Origin: Adineta ricciae
Lineage: Eukaryota > Rotifera > Eurotatoria > Adinetida > Adinetidae
Direction: 5' to 3'
Length of the DNA: 64,000 nt
Assembly (NCBI GenBank): GCA_905250025.1
Contig: CAJNOJ010000049.1
Span: 372,001-436,000, forward strand
Shown here: in pieces, positions 1 through 13,056 of the stretch
How the letters are laid out: every line of letters begins with the position of its first letter
How positions within the stretch are numbered: position 1 is the stretch's first letter
Made by a program: the position numbers and the translations under genes
Notes under the pieces: generated by a model
Databases searched by the model: none
Seen by the model: the letters and a program-made list of their open reading frames with translations, nothing else
What the model was told of the DNA's origin: nothing

Positions 1-230
1 ATATTAATGCTCCATCGCAAACAACACCTGACCAATCATCACAACCTCCACCTCCCTCCTCTTCCACTAGTTCAAATACAGATCCATCGTTGTTACGTCG
101 TTTGTGTAATGAATCTTCAACTTCTTCTAACCAACCAAATGAAAAATCGTCGAAAGCGAAAAGTGATTTTGTACAAAATTTACTTTTGTCTAGTTTTATT
201 GATTCAATTAATAATCAGCCTACTGAATAA
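1..230 (+). CDS. 3' end of a Ser/Pro/Asn-rich protein (partial)
   Basis: The frame starting at base 3 is open from the window edge to a TAA at 228-230. It encodes a low-complexity tail rich in Ser, Pro, Gln and Asn (a run of four prolines, then serine clusters), followed by an amphipathic end with the motif FVQNLLLSSFIDSI. No domain is recognisable and the 5' part lies outside the window. The codon pattern and the stop just before a short spacer to the next gene favour a real C-terminal exon. The longer overlapping frame (7-336) reads as a shadow. Function unknown. Confidence 0.55.
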   Translation, partial: INAPSQTTPDQSSQPPPPSSSTSSNTDPSLLRRLCNESSTSSNQPNEKSSKAKSDFVQNLLLSSFIDSINNQPTE

Positions 231-405
231 TCAGTTTTTTTGCTGGATTATTCATTTGATTTTCACCAATAATTCTTCATTGACTATTTTTCTAGATGTA
301 ACAATCCGTTCTTCGGATTTTCTCATTCGATATTAATTCAAATCAAAATTCTTTTGTTAGTCAATTCTTTACCAATATTTACGAGAATAATTATTACACT
401 TTGGA

Positions 406-3400
406 ATGAATACCATCTGTTATTCCATTCTTATCTTTTTTATTACATTTAATTGTATCTATTCATTAACCGTTCCAAATAAGGAAGAGTTCTATACCAT
501 TAATGTGACAATGACTGATTATGAAACAGCACGAGTTTGTGGAAAAGTAACATGAAATTCGCAATTATCCTATATAATTTTTTTACAGGATGATCAATAT
601 GCTTATATTCAATACAAACTACCTGATGAAGAATTAACCATTAGTAAGGGAACTTTGTAGTTCATCTTTGATAGTTGAGAAATTGCATTTTTCCAGTTGG
701 ATACACACCGTTGGTTGATATGAACACAGCTCACCATATGCTTACATATGCGTGTGAAAAACCTGGCAGAAATAAGCCGTATTGGTAATTCTTTGTTTTA
801 AAAAAAGAGACATAATTAGATTCATTTATATAGGACCGAAGGTGCAACATGTAAAGGTGAAGAAATTATTATCCATGGATGGGGTCGAAATGCACCTGCG
901 TTGAAATTACCTGAAGGTTGATTGTAAACTTCATCCGAGTTGTAGAATATGCAATGTGATTTCGTATTTAGATGTTGGTTTCGTTGTTGGACGGAATACT
1001 CCGTATAAATATATTGTTGTGAATATTCATTACATGTCGAAATTGAAGAATGACAATTCAGGCAACCAACTACTTCTGAGTCGAACACCGTATGTGATTA
1101 TGAAAACGAAAGGAGAAGAAAATGAAAATTGGAGATTTCTTTTAGACGGAAATATCGAGCAGGTGTTCTGTTAAGTGGAACAAGCGATATCTATCTAAGA
1201 CCGAAAGCTGAAAGTAAGGAAAAAATATAGAAATAGGGCATTCAGTTAGTTTTCCTCTTGTTAAAATTTTAGCCATCCGAACTCCTTTTTCTTGTCAATA
1301 TGATGGACCACCGATATCGATTTTTGCCATACGTGTTCATGCTCATCAATGGGGTAGGATTTGTTCTTCTTTTATGATAAAAGAAGATATGCGTTGTCAT
1401 CCATAGCGCGAGTTAATTCTCTCTATCGTGTACGTGATAAAGAAATAACTCAAATTGCAAAAGGTGACCCTCAATGGCCTCAATCGTTCTATCCACTCCC
1501 CTCACCTATCACAGTCGAAGTTGGAGATTATCTTGTGGGGCAATGTGTATATGACAATAATGATAATCGTATTATTTATGCTGGGTAAGCTATACTTCAT
1601 GAGAACAATCTGAAGTTATGGAAACTTTTAGATCCACACACAATGATGAAATGTGTAATATTTATGCGATGTATTCATATCAACCATCACGAAAATCATC
1701 ACCACCTGGACTTTGCTGGGGTAATTCACATAACGCAATGACGAAGTAAGGAATCAAGTCTACATGCCGCATGATGTTGTTAAATCATTTTTGTAGTCTC
1801 ATACCTTTGGATAGCATCGTTCCTCCATTGAAACCATCTGATGTCGGTGAAACAAAGAATGATCATCACGCTCATGCTGAGCATGCGATGATTCCACTTG
1901 AAGGTAATGGCAGTTTCCTTATGTTTCTTCTGTTTTGTTTTTCGTAATAAAGTCAACAGGAATGAGAAAAGACTCATCCAGTGACGATGACGATCAGACC
2001 GATGATCAGTCATATGAAGATTACATAGATGAAGTCGAACATATGCGAAGTCGCGAGAGAGAGCCTGATGTACGTAAGATTTTATCACATCTTGGCTTAC
2101 CTGATTACGAATATGTCGATGCGCAAAATTATGATCATCTACTACCAAGTCATTTAACTTATGGAAAAGATCAAACAGTTAAATTACATAATGCCAAATT
2201 AATGAGCCGTGAGGATCTTGATATTGTTTCGTCTCTTTTGTCTGTTCTTCTTTGTCGAAATATTTTCCGGGACAATAAGCTATGATGGATTTGTTTTGCT
2301 TTAGCTAATGTATATACAAATGTGGAAAACTGGCCGGATGTCAAAACATTACCAGCTGAATTAGGTGAAATCGGTGGTATTGCTTTGAGCAATGGTAATA
2401 ACGAATTAATCGTCTTTCATCGTGGTTCGCGTAAATGGGAATACAAGTATGTTAAATCTCATCATTGTCAGTTTACTTTATTTGATTTATTTTACTCAGA
2501 TATTTCAATGAGTATCGTTTTCGTAATGATCGATATGGTCCAATCGATGAAGATGTTCTTATTCATATTGATACTCGTACAGGAGAAACAAAATACCGAT
2601 GGGGTGCGAAAATGTTCTTTATGCCGCATGGGTTGACAATCGATCATGAAGGAAATTTTTGGGTGACCGATATTGCCATGCATCAAGTTTTAATGTTCAA
2701 ACCAAATGAATTAACACATCCAGCGCTGACTGTTGGTGAACTATTTCAACCTGGTTCAGGGCCCAGTCAACTTTGTCGACCAACAGATGTTGCCGTGATG
2801 AAAAATGGAGATTTCTTCATTGCTGACGGGTAAAGATATCTCTTCTATGAAATAAAATCAACGGCTGCTGTCTACTTTTCTTAGGTATTGTAATAGTCGA
2901 ATCGTGAAATTTAATCGTAAAGGAGAGTATTTATTGGAATGGGGTTCGGGAATGAGTAGTAAACTTGATAGTAAGTATTTTTATTTTAGAAGCTAAGAGT
3001 CATCATCTGAAAATATTCGTAGGTGATGGTTTTCCAGTTCCTAATGAATGGAATATTGTACATTCAATTGCATTAAATGAAGATGCACAATTGATTTGTG
3101 GTGCTGACCGCGAAAATTTTCGTATTCAATGTTTCAACTCGAATACAGGAGAGTTTATACGACAAATACGAGTTGAGCAAAAAAGTACCATCGGTGCCAT
3201 CTATGCCATCGAATTTGCACCGAATGCCAATGGTTAGTGCTGTCATAAAAGATCAAAAACGAATGTTTGAACTAAATCGCTTTAGGAACAATCTTATTTG
3301 CTGTTACCGGCGGAGCACAAACAACGACGAAAAAGGTTTACATGATCGATGCAAAAACTGGAGATATTTTAACATCATTTGATTCAAATCCAGTAAGTCT

Positions 3401-4091
3401 ATTTAATTTAATCAAAAAGTGCATATTGTTTTCATTTTAATAAGACCTTAAATGCTCCACATGATATTACCGTTTCATCAAATGCTCGGGAAATCTATGT
3501 CGGTGAATTAGCGTTAACTCCTGCGAACGCTTTGCATAAATTTGAACTATCAAAACGAAAAGGTACAAGCATAGATTGACTAACTATCAAATCATCATCA
3601 TTTTTTGCTTGTTTTAGATCTTCCGACGCAAACTTACAGTCGACGAACTTATTTCTCTGATAAGAACTTTCGCATTTCATTGATTATTATGATTGCGTTT
3701 GCAACACCTGTTATCATTGCTGTGATTGTTGGATGTTGCATTCGTATAAAAAATCTCCGTATGTGAACATCGTTTGGATTATCAAAAAAAAAAGAAACTC
3801 TTCATGTTTTGTTTAGGTAAACTTAATCGTTTGAATTCATTTTTAAACACAGTGAAAAATGGAAGTACCAATCGTAATTCTGTTCTGGGTGACTGGATGA
3901 ACCGTCGAAAAGGCTTTGAATTGTTAGAACAATATTCCGATGGAGAAAATGAACCATTCGATGCCAATGCTGGAAATGATTCTAATGAGAATTCAGGCGA
4001 TGAAACAATTACAGTCACGAATAAACCACAAGGACTCATATCAAATAACAAGCAAAATACTAATATGTTCAAGATGGGTGAAAGTCTTTAA
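406..4091 (+). CDS. PAM: Peptidyl-glycine alpha-amidating monooxygenase, bifunctional (PHM + PAL), membrane-anchored
   Basis: PAM converts glycine-extended neuropeptides to C-terminal amides in the secretory pathway. The copper monooxygenase (PHM) hydroxylates the terminal glycine and the lyase (PAL) cleaves it. Start ATG 406 gives a signal peptide (hydrophobic MNTICYSILIFFITF). PHM copper ligands are visible: the HH pair in NTAHHML, HY in VNIHYMSK, HxH in AIRVHAHQWG, and the Met ligand in DEMCNIYAMY. PAL follows as an NHL-type propeller with PHGLTIDHEG, DGYCNSRIVKF, DRENFRIQCF and PHDITV, which match the family's metal and active-site segments. A transmembrane helix (ISLIIMIAFATPVIIAVIVG) and a cytosolic tail ending KMGESL follow. 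There are about 15 exons with short introns; the first are 406-546, 589-643 and from 697. Poly(A) signal AATAAA lies at 4214. All key residues seem intact, so it is probably active. Known from the family: reaction and residues. Inferred: neuroendocrine role in this animal. Confidence 0.95.
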
Positions 4092-4171
4092 AAAAGAATC
4101 TCTGTTATGCCAATAAGCAATTGGTGTTTTTCTCTTTTTGTCTACATTGATTATTTATTCGTATGAAACGT
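3948..4171 (+). repeat. PAM tail + 3' UTR segment, copy 1 of a 224-bp direct repeat
   Basis: This segment holds the last 47 PAM codons with the stop and 80 bases of 3' UTR. It recurs without indels at 6991-7214. Only four substitutions separate the copies, all inside the coding part; the stop and UTR portion is identical. Similarity ends abruptly on both sides. Confidence 0.92.
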
Positions 4172-6990
4172 GAAACTCGTCTATATTTATTTTTCTCTGC
4201 TCGAGTATTTTAAAATAAATCAAAATAAAACATTTTTTTGATTGAGATATCGACTCTTGATTCTGTCAGAGCTCAACGTTCAACAAACACGAGTGCACAA
4301 TATCATCATATGTTTAGAAATGACTTCATGAAACTTCTCACCACAAAATCAGACGTCTATTTCCGATAATTGCGATTTGGAGCAGCAATCGTAGAAGTGT
4401 ACATTGAGTAATTACATTCTATATGTGAAAGCAAACTAATTGTATAAGGCTTACGGATACAGCATGTCACATAACCTATATGACTCACCTATCTCTATAT
4501 TCATAGTTCTTCTACACTCGAACTTTCACATGCATTTTCTTTGTGGTAGTATGGTAGTTTTTGAAATTTGAAGTATATGTTCACGAGATGAAATGCAGAT
4601 CTTTATGGAGAAATTAACATCGAGAAAGAGAAGTAATGAAGCGAACGCTTCTATTCTAAATGATTTGTTTACGTTGACGAAAATTTGATGCCGATATAGT
4701 CCTATCCTTTTCTGTTTATGTTTGAAATTCATGAAAATTACTCTTTAAAGGAAACAGGGCGTATCAAAAATAAAGATAGTCAATATTATATTAAACAACT
4801 CGCCCACGAAGTACGTCGATATCTAACAATGAAAGTATTGCGAATCGCGATCATTCGTTGACGAACATCTTTCTCGTCCATTATCGATGATTTCTTGTGT
4901 ATAAATAGTTTTACTACACAAGAAGAGTCACCATTTGTATCAAACAAAAATAATGTCCTCATCATCTGTTATTGTTAAACGTTACCACTTCCACGTCTCG
5001 TATTTAAAAAAAAATGTAAGTTCAAATTTACGGTTTGCACTTTAAATTCATCTCTGATGTCTGATTAGCAAATGATAGAAGTTAGTATTTAACTTCAGAG
5101 AAAATTGAAACCTTTGATTAAAGACTTTTGTGATTCCAATGATAACATAACGTGAAACAAATAGATTGCCACAAATAAAAATGATTTTTCAATGATATAC
5201 AGATTATTTCGTATATAACACACCGATCGGAAATTCGAACACCGTCATCAGATTTCAAACAAATGCGCTGATATTGATGTCAGTGGTAGATACTTACTTG
5301 ACATTTCTGTCTGTATGAAGTACGTAAACAAATCAATGCATGTACTAATATACATCAACGAGAATTTTTCATTCGTTGAGTGTCGTTCCAGATCTTCTAC
5401 GGCAACTTATACGCTTTTTTCAAGACTTCTTTTCCAGACAATAACATGAAAGACAAAAAGAAAGTTTTTTCTATGAATCACAACGTTCAGACGTCTAAGA
5501 ATAATTATACAATGATTAAATTCAAATGTCTGAATTTACGCCTGTTAGCATCGCTACATTCGTGAAGTCTCTCTAGTGCTAGAGCTGAACCTATCGATAA
5601 AATGACTGCATAAATGATGGTGTCAGACGACTCGGTAATATTCTTCAAATAACTCGACAAGATATAGTTGAAGCAAAACCGAGTGAATGAGTATGACAAT
5701 CAAATGCACTATACGGATATAGATCTATCTTATTATAAAGCGTCTCTCTAGACAATTGAAAGTATTAGACGTAGAGTAAGGTGATGCCATCGTGCACAAA
5801 ATCAGTGACAAAAGCAGGGATAACAATTATCATTGGATATTTATTAAAGTGGTTTGGTATGATAACAGTGCTTTGTAAATTCACAATGATAATATCTTAG
5901 TACATAGAAATATTGATTTCTTTATGCGTTTAACTGACATCCGATGGGAATAGTTGAATTTCTCACTAAGATATTTTTTTAAAATCCTCTCCACTTAGAT
6001 CTGTAATGTGAATAAGATTAACCAACACTATAGTAGAGAAGGACATCTAAAATGAAAGAAAATATACACATAAATTTCCAGTTGGTTAGATTTCGAAACT
6101 TAAAAGCTCGCCGTTCAATTCACTGTAGACTATTAATCTTAAAATTCGTCTGAAAGTTGATTCGATAGATACTTGTTATCTGTGACTTGGTCATTACTAT
6201 CTGTACACATTTTCTTTGTTGCTTTCTGCGAGGAAATATGGATAAACTAGTCATTGCGCAAAGGGAAAATTTCCGCACAGTATTATCGAAAAGGATTACA
6301 CGTAGAAACGAAGAGTTTTTCGTTATAATATAAGGGCTCTCGTATTTTTCGATGTCAACAGGTTGTAATTTATTCTCGTGTGTTCGCGACCAAACTAAAG
6401 CGGCGGATAGCTATGATCGAACAAAAGTTATATGATGAACGAAACACGTCATGTATCTGCATCATGTTAGTCCACGAAATAAAATGCATTGCAATGTGAA
6501 GCATATTCAAAAAGCGCATTGAATTTTCGATATGCACAAGAACAGATCCAATTATCGATTGGTAAAGCAAACTGATCAACAAAACGGACTTCATATTTGA
6601 CGAAACTGGTCGGACAGACACGTACCAAACAAGTTCGAGTTCAAAATGAAGACGGCGTTTTCTTCGCTTATAATGAGGAACTGGATTGATCAAATATATC
6701 GGCTAATCCACATAATTTTTTGTATTACATTTCTCTGCATAATTTGTGTAAATGAAATTCTTGCTTCTGTCGTGTTCTATTTTATGTATGGATGTGTAAG
6801 ACCTTGAATAATAGTCAAAAAAATGCACTATTCTCCATTAAAGTATCTATTCGAATATAAAAGAAGTTGACTCGACATGTAAGTTTATTTTTTATTTCTA
6901 CTTTGAACTTTAAATTTAACACATGGGTATATAAGCAAACGATTTGTGTTTAAAAAGAAGTACAAACGGTTGATCCGTTCTGTATCACTG
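4092..6990. other. Gene-free spacer after PAM
   Basis: The first 130 bases are the PAM 3' UTR with AATAAA motifs at 4214 and just beyond. The rest is AT-rich with only short random frames on both strands. I see no domain, no splice-consistent exon chain, no tRNA-like arms and no terminal repeats. It may be the debris or insertion that separated the two copies of the PAM tail. Confidence 0.5.
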
Positions 6991-7214
6991 AATGAACCAT
7001 TCGACGCCAATGCTGGAAATGATTCCAATGAGAATTCAGGCGATGAAACAATTACAGTCACGAATAAACCACAAGGACTCATATCAAATAACAAACAAAA
7101 TACTAATATTTTCAAGATGGGTGAAAGTCTTTAAAAAAGAATCTCTGTTATGCCAATAAGCAATTGGTGTTTTTCTCTTTTTGTCTACATTGATTATTTA
7201 TTCGTATGAAACGT
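6991..7214 (+). pseudogene. Duplicated PAM C-terminal tail and 3' UTR fragment
   Basis: Copy 2 of the 224-bp segment at 3948-4171. The PAM cytosolic tail frame is kept from about NEPFDANAGND to KMGESL and its stop (7132-7134), with three synonymous changes and one Met-to-Ile change near the end. Upstream of 6991 the frame stays open to about 6946, but that part is unrelated to PAM. No PHM, PAL or membrane helix is present, so it cannot encode an enzyme. It could be a dead fragment left by a local duplication or deletion, or less likely an alternative last exon for PAM. The near identity implies a recent copy or gene conversion. Confidence 0.8.
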
Positions 7215-8021
7215 CAAATTTGCCTATGTAAATTTTTTTGTCCTAAAGTGTAAGATGAGTTTTTCAGCTAAAGAATACTTTTTTACTCAAAAGCTCTCTG
7301 CTTGAAAATCGCTACTTAGAGTGGAGTAGCTGGCCTTTTTTTCTCTCTTTCATACAAATTAACGCTTTCAGAAATAATGTATAAAACATATTGTTACTAA
7401 AGGACACCCTTTTCTGTAGACACTATTGTTCCAATATTATAACACTGACTATAGTCAGATGTCTGGCGTTGTAACAAATAAATTTCGCTTAGATAAGTTG
7501 ACTTGAGAAAATAATTTTATTTACACCGATTACATTTACACCCACAAGATTCAATACTAATGAAAGTGTAATAGAAAAGTGTGGACGTTCATTGTCAATC
7601 ACAATCGAGGTTGCAAAGGTATCAACCAAAGAATATAATTTTTATTTATTAGAATGAACACAGACATTCATATTAGAACAATTCCCAGTTAGACGAATAA
7701 ATACTATTTGTTTTGAAAATGCATTATCCAGAGTGATTTGATGACATTGATATATACTAAAACCCTTCCTACAAGACATATTTCTTCAATTTGAGAAAGT
7801 AAGCCACTTCATCTACAATATTTTAAGAATCTGCCAAGTGACATTTCATGATACTTAAATATAAAGTAATTCAGTCCTATGTTTGAAAGAATATTTGAGT
7901 ACGAAGAGCATCCGTAAAAGATAGACATTCAACCTGGTGATTTCTTTTTATCATTATCACAAGATATTACATTTGTTTCGACTAGAACTGTTCAGCTATT
8001 GTTTAAATTACAACGTCAGCT
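7215..8021. other. Intergenic, no gene seen
   Basis: AT-rich spacer upstream of the first PAN/NHL gene. It contains only short frames. It presumably holds the promoter and 5' leader of the gene at 8022, but no motif can be assigned with confidence. Confidence 0.5.
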
Positions 8022-9623
8022 ATGTTACTGATTTTCTTTACTACAAGCATTTTTCTTCCGATTAATGCTATATATCAATCACGATTAACCATAAGCTCTG
8101 CAGGTTACGAGTTTCAGCCGAGATATTCAATTCAATTATTAACATCGACAACAACACCAACAATCGCCGACTGTTCGCTGCTATGTAATCAGCTGCTATC
8201 GTGTCGAATCTTAGATTTTGATTCACTTTCCGAACGATGTCGACTATTCGAAGCTGACACCATCACGGCTGGCTCAATCATCGTGTCATCTTCGTCGACA
8301 TCACAAGTAGGTACCGTTCATATCTCATCCGATCTCTATGTGTTAATACACAATCGCTCATGTAACCTGTGTCAAGAATATCGATATGAAACATGTGCAG
8401 AGAATACGAATATATGCCAATGTCCGAGAAACAGTTACTGGAATGGAAGTGTATGTGCATTACAATTGCTTGAAAACGATACATGTGTTCAGCGAGATGC
8501 ATGTCGATCAGATTTGAACTTAACTTGTGCACAAGATTATTTTGGTTCGTTCACGAACTGTGTCTCAAAGTCCATCTATAGTGAGTTCATGCCTTTCTCA
8601 TCTTCACATTCATGCTGGTATTATCTAGCATTTTAAGAGAGGAAGTAGAAAGATTTAGGTACATTATTCCGTTTTATTTCGATTGATTTCTATATAGATG
8701 ATACATCAGACTTGGGCTCTACCTTTGGTATTACAGTGATTGGCTCATGCATCGGTAATCTAAGTACGGATCAAACGTTTTTGGCATCACAATCAGATAT
8801 TACGATAGACGGTAATAACACGATATATGTTGGCGATAATAGTAATCGAATGATGAGTTTTGCGCAAAACAATTGTACAGCTCGAGTGCTTAAAAGCTTT
8901 TCATCATGGCCAACATTTGCCTTCTATGATAATAAAACGTCATGGTTATACGGAGTAGTCATGGTACTTCACCTTGTTTACATATGGCCAATTAACCAGA
9001 CTATTCCAGCATCTGGTATATCTTATCAGAACTGTTCAATGAATTCGCAATATTATCCATCTGGAATCGCCGTGGATAGTGTAGGAAATGTCTATGTATC
9101 AAGTTATTATTGTAATTGGGTAGTAAAATGGGCGCCCAATGCTACTAGTGGCACGTTGGCAGCCGGTTCAATGTATGAAGGTGGTAGTACTGATTATACT
9201 CTTTATGCACCGTACAATATAGCGTTAGACGAAGAGAATTCTTTCCTGTATGTCGTAGATCGATACAATCATCGTGTTCAACGATTCTTGTTGAACGGCA
9301 CTGGTCAGGGGGTGACAGTCGCCGGTGGTAACGGTCAAGGTTCAGCACAGAACCAGCTAGATCGTCCGACTGACATTTATCTTTCACGATCAAAGACTGA
9401 AATCTATATCGGTGATTCTAAAAATAATCGAGTTCAAAAATGGGTGCTTGGTCAATCGAGTGGAACGACGGTGGCAGGCAGCCCCAATGGAACATCGGGT
9501 CGATCACCGTATCTAATGAATACTGCTTATGGTATAGCTGTGGATTATGAAGAGAAATATCTATATGTTTCGGACAGTCTCAATAATCGTATTCAACGTT
9601 TTTCTCTTCGTAGAAATATCTGA
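8022..9623 (+). CDS. Secreted PAN/apple-like + NHL-repeat protein, copy A
   Basis: Two exons, 8022-8580 and 8698-9623 (phase 1, GTGAGT...TATAG), give 494 residues. A signal peptide (MLLIFFTTSIFLPINA) leads into a PAN/apple-like module with paired cysteines (CSLLCNQLLSC, then CRLFEAD), a Cys-rich knot (CNLC...CQCPRNSYW...C), and a C-terminal propeller with repeated NHL-type blades such as YGIAVDYEEKYLYVSD and NNRIQRFSL. Many N-glycosylation sites support secretion. The NHL blades and cysteine modules suggest extracellular binding of protein or glycan, but the ligand is unknown. Copies B (pseudogene) and C lie downstream in the same orientation, so this is a tandem family. All cysteine motifs and the last blade are intact. 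Exact role unrecognised. Confidence 0.88.
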
Positions 9624-10335
9624 TTGAATTACTTTCGTAGTTATATGGCTCTATTCTGAGGCGATTTGATATACAATAGGATTTACTATGCTCGTGATAA
9701 ATATACTATTTTTTTTAGTAGAAAACGTCTGTTTAATTAAGCATTGACCTTATTTGTTTGTTGTGCTCTATAGTTATTCAAATAACTTTTTCATTCGATT
9801 CTGTCGTTCGTATCCAAATAAATATCTGTTGTGCTCTCATCATTTTAGTGAAGTATATTATCATTGAGAGTGTCAACCCTCTCACTTGAATATCAGAACA
9901 GAGACATACAGTATACGTATAACACCATGTGACGATCAAATCATCTTATTTCAGTCATGATTATCTTCTCACAAAAGTCAAATTTGATTTAGCAAACGCA
10001 CTAGAAGAGAAACATGAATGCCATAACTCATTTCATGTTTGCGAGAAAGTATGTATTATGATGACAAGAATTTTAGGAAATAAAATTGTCAATGGATGGC
10101 ACTTCATGTCTCATATACATAAAAACGGGCGACACTCACTGTATTTTCCGTGTCCAAATTGAGAGACAATACCTTTTCCCTTGTGATGAAGAGCATGAAC
10201 ATATTCTCTAAAAGTACAATCTTCAAAGTTCAGATAAAGGGATCACGCTTACGATTCAACGTGTTATCGGCGATTTATGATGTACTGATTTAGCAAGACA
10301 AAAAAAAGAAATCAATGAAATGTAATTTTATCTCC
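9624..10335. other. Intergenic between PAN/NHL copies A and B
   Basis: 3' flank of copy A and decayed upstream region of copy B. An open frame at 9929-10162 has no family resemblance and reads as chance. Confidence 0.5.
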
Positions 10336-11682
10336 CATATTCCATTCAATTATTAACATCGGCAACGACACCAATAATCACCAGCTGTTCGCTGCTATCG
10401 TGTTGAATCTTAGATATTTATTGCCTTTCCGAACGATGTCGACTGATCCTAGTTGACGTCACCACCACTGACTCAATCATCGTGTCACCTTCGTCAACGT
10501 CACAACTAGACACCGTTCAAATTTCATCGGATCTCTTCTATTCATCCACGCACAGTTGCTATGCATGTTACTGTTGTTTGAGAATGGTACCTGTGGACAA
10601 CAGGGTATGTGCCGATCAGATCTTAATCTGACATGCACACTAGACTGCTATGGTTTCTTTTCAAAAAATGTGTTTTGATACTGACTGATAGTAAGTACAT
10701 TCATTCTCCCTGTTTTATTATGCAGAACCATGTGATTTAATTCACTATCTGTGTATAGATGTTACGCACACATCAACAATGATGGCATACGGGACAACAG
10801 TCGTTGGTGTATGTAGTGGTAGTTCCGTGATGAATCAAACACTGCTGAGTGTGCCAGCCGGCATTACGATTGGACCTGATAGCTCTAGAGGGTGTGGGAG
10901 ATGGCACAAATCTACTTCTGCGCTTTAATCAAACTAATCGCGTGGGTGTTCCACTTCAAAACTATTCTATGTGGTCAACATTTTTCTTCTATGATAATCG
11001 AACATCTCTTCTCTATGTCACCATTATGGATAGGTGTATTCTGCAAATATGGCCAACGAATAAGGCTATTCTGTACACTGGTCTTGCATTCAGAAATTGT
11101 CCATTGAATAAGTTGTATCGGTCTACTGGTGTCATGGTTGATAGTCAAGGAAATATTTATATTGCTATTTTACCTTGCAATTGGATCACAAAGTGGACAA
11201 TAAATTCAAGCAGCGGCGTAGTCATAGTAGGATCTCTAACAGGCTCGTCGAATAGTGATAATAAAACACTATTTGGACCATACAATATAGCCTTGGACGA
11301 AGCGAACCCATATCTATATGTTACCGATCGGTACAACAATCGGATACAGCGGTTCATGTTAGATGGATCTAGTGTAGCTGTGACAGTTGCCGGTGTAAAT
11401 AGTGCAGGTTCAGCACAAACTCAACTGCGCCAACGAACCGATATTTACCTAACAAAATCAAAAACTAAAATCTGTATATGTAATAATTTCAACCATAGAA
11501 TTCAGAAATGGAATATAAGTGAAACAGTTGGAACGACTGTTACTGGCAATCCAAATGGTACAGCAGGTAGTTCACAATTTTCGTTAAATAGATCGTATTC
11601 AATTGTAATGGACGTTTAAGAAAACTATTTATACGTATCTGACAGTAGTAACAATCGTGTTCAATGTTTCTCGCTTCGTTAG
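10336..11682 (+). pseudogene. PAN/NHL-repeat protein copy B, degraded
   Basis: Clear DNA and protein similarity to copies A (8022) and C (13057), but broken. No signal peptide or start is found; similarity begins in the middle of the PAN module at about 10336. Small deletions shift the frame, and the Cys-rich segment between the glycine-poor loop and the NDTC-like motif is missing. Around 10883-10893 part of the first NHL blade is deleted. The propeller frame then runs well to an in-frame TAA at 11617, about 20 codons before the stop shared by the family (TAG 11680-11682); the remaining codons still match the final blade. The exon 1/exon 2 boundary (GTAAGT near 10691, TAG before 10760) survives. 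Decay is moderate, so inactivation came well after duplication. Confidence 0.88.
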
Positions 11683-13056
11683 AAAATTGCTTCAATTCTC
11701 AAATATTGTTTGCTTTTTGTTTTTGATTTGAGAGCTTCAACGTCACTTCTAGTTTAATTAGAAAAAACATCCAAGAACCCCTAGCCATCCGACACAGCAC
11801 CATCAAAAAGAAATTGTATATTTTTAACCACTAGCACTCGCATGGTCACTGCTAACGCTAAATAAATTCTACAGACAGAAATAAACGTTACATTTCATGT
11901 TATGAAACTCAACAAGTGTTTTCAGATATTTACTAGATCACAATATTTGCCATCTCTTCTTGCAAAGCTGAGTTATGAATGTAAGAAATGATGCATCGAA
12001 TCAGAGAATATTCGATTGCGTGCGATGAAATCTATCGGATTTCACACATATGAATGCATTTACTCTTGTTGTACTTTTAGCCCGACCTTTTTTCACCAGT
12101 TTGTCACGAATAAGTAAAACGTTCAGGCATCTTTTCACAGTTTTATGTCATATTCATAACAATTGAAAACGACATAATGGAGTATAAATGGTGTATTGTC
12201 ATGAAAATATAAATCATTATAGCATTTGAAAATGTATTTCTAAGAGGATCTATCTATAAATACTTGCAATGGAATAGATTTCAAGGGCTCCTTCACGCCT
12301 ACGGATACTTAAGATCAAATGCGCGCGTTCTGCATTTCTTTGATATATTCGTATACGGAATTGGGAAGCTGATCAACGACTATTAAATGGTGGATAGAGA
12401 TATATAACTATTTTCTCAGTCGAAGATGATATTCGGAACAAGTCAATTTTTAGCGTTTCTTTAATCGATTTTTCCTAAGAACGTTTGGTCTGCGCGGGTT
12501 TTTATTTTGAGAAAAAGATTCTTTCCAATTCTATTTATAGATTGACACACATATCGTATTAATTTCTCCGATAAAAAAAGAAAATTAGAGAAAATTGCTT
12601 ACTTTTGCACATAGTTCGTTTCTCTATTGTTTCATGAAACTCTCAAAACATTTCTTTTCTTCATAGAACTAGGTACAACATCGATTACAAGTGATATTAT
12701 TTCAGAGAGTACACAATGAATGTTTTTAGTCGAATGAACGCTCTTTATTTTGATCAGATATCTAAAACCTAATGATGGATCACAGTAGGCGAGGAAAAAC
12801 AAAATAATCTACGTAAAAAAATCACATTTCTCCCTGGAACTTTAGTTACACAGAAGATTCGATTATGACCTTGACCTGTGATGTTTTACTTCTATGAGAA
12901 GTCTCAGAAAATGATTCATAAACATATACTAAAAGTGTTTGAAGTGTTTTACTAATTTGTATATATGTATATATATAAACAACATTTTAATGGAAATCAT
13001 TATAGAACTATGACACCAAACTTTTTCTTTATCATTTACTTTCACATACATTTCAG
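11683..13056. other. Intergenic between PAN/NHL copies B and C
   Basis: 1.4 kb of AT-rich DNA with no frame of note on either strand. A short TA-alternating stretch lies at 12961-12978, shortly before copy C. Nothing else seen. Confidence 0.5.

Noticed and set aside
3782-4072. Minus-strand frame opposite the PAM tail, repeated at 6885-7115
   Set aside because: It is conserved only because the underlying DNA is duplicated; it is antisense to the PAM coding frame.
6370-6693. 107-codon minus-strand open frame in the PAM spacer
   Set aside because: No similarity to any family and no clear exon context; low-complexity hydrophobic and basic mixture.
9929-10162. 77-codon + strand open frame between PAN/NHL copies
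   Set aside because: No recognisable domain, no splice partner, composition typical of random AT-rich DNA.
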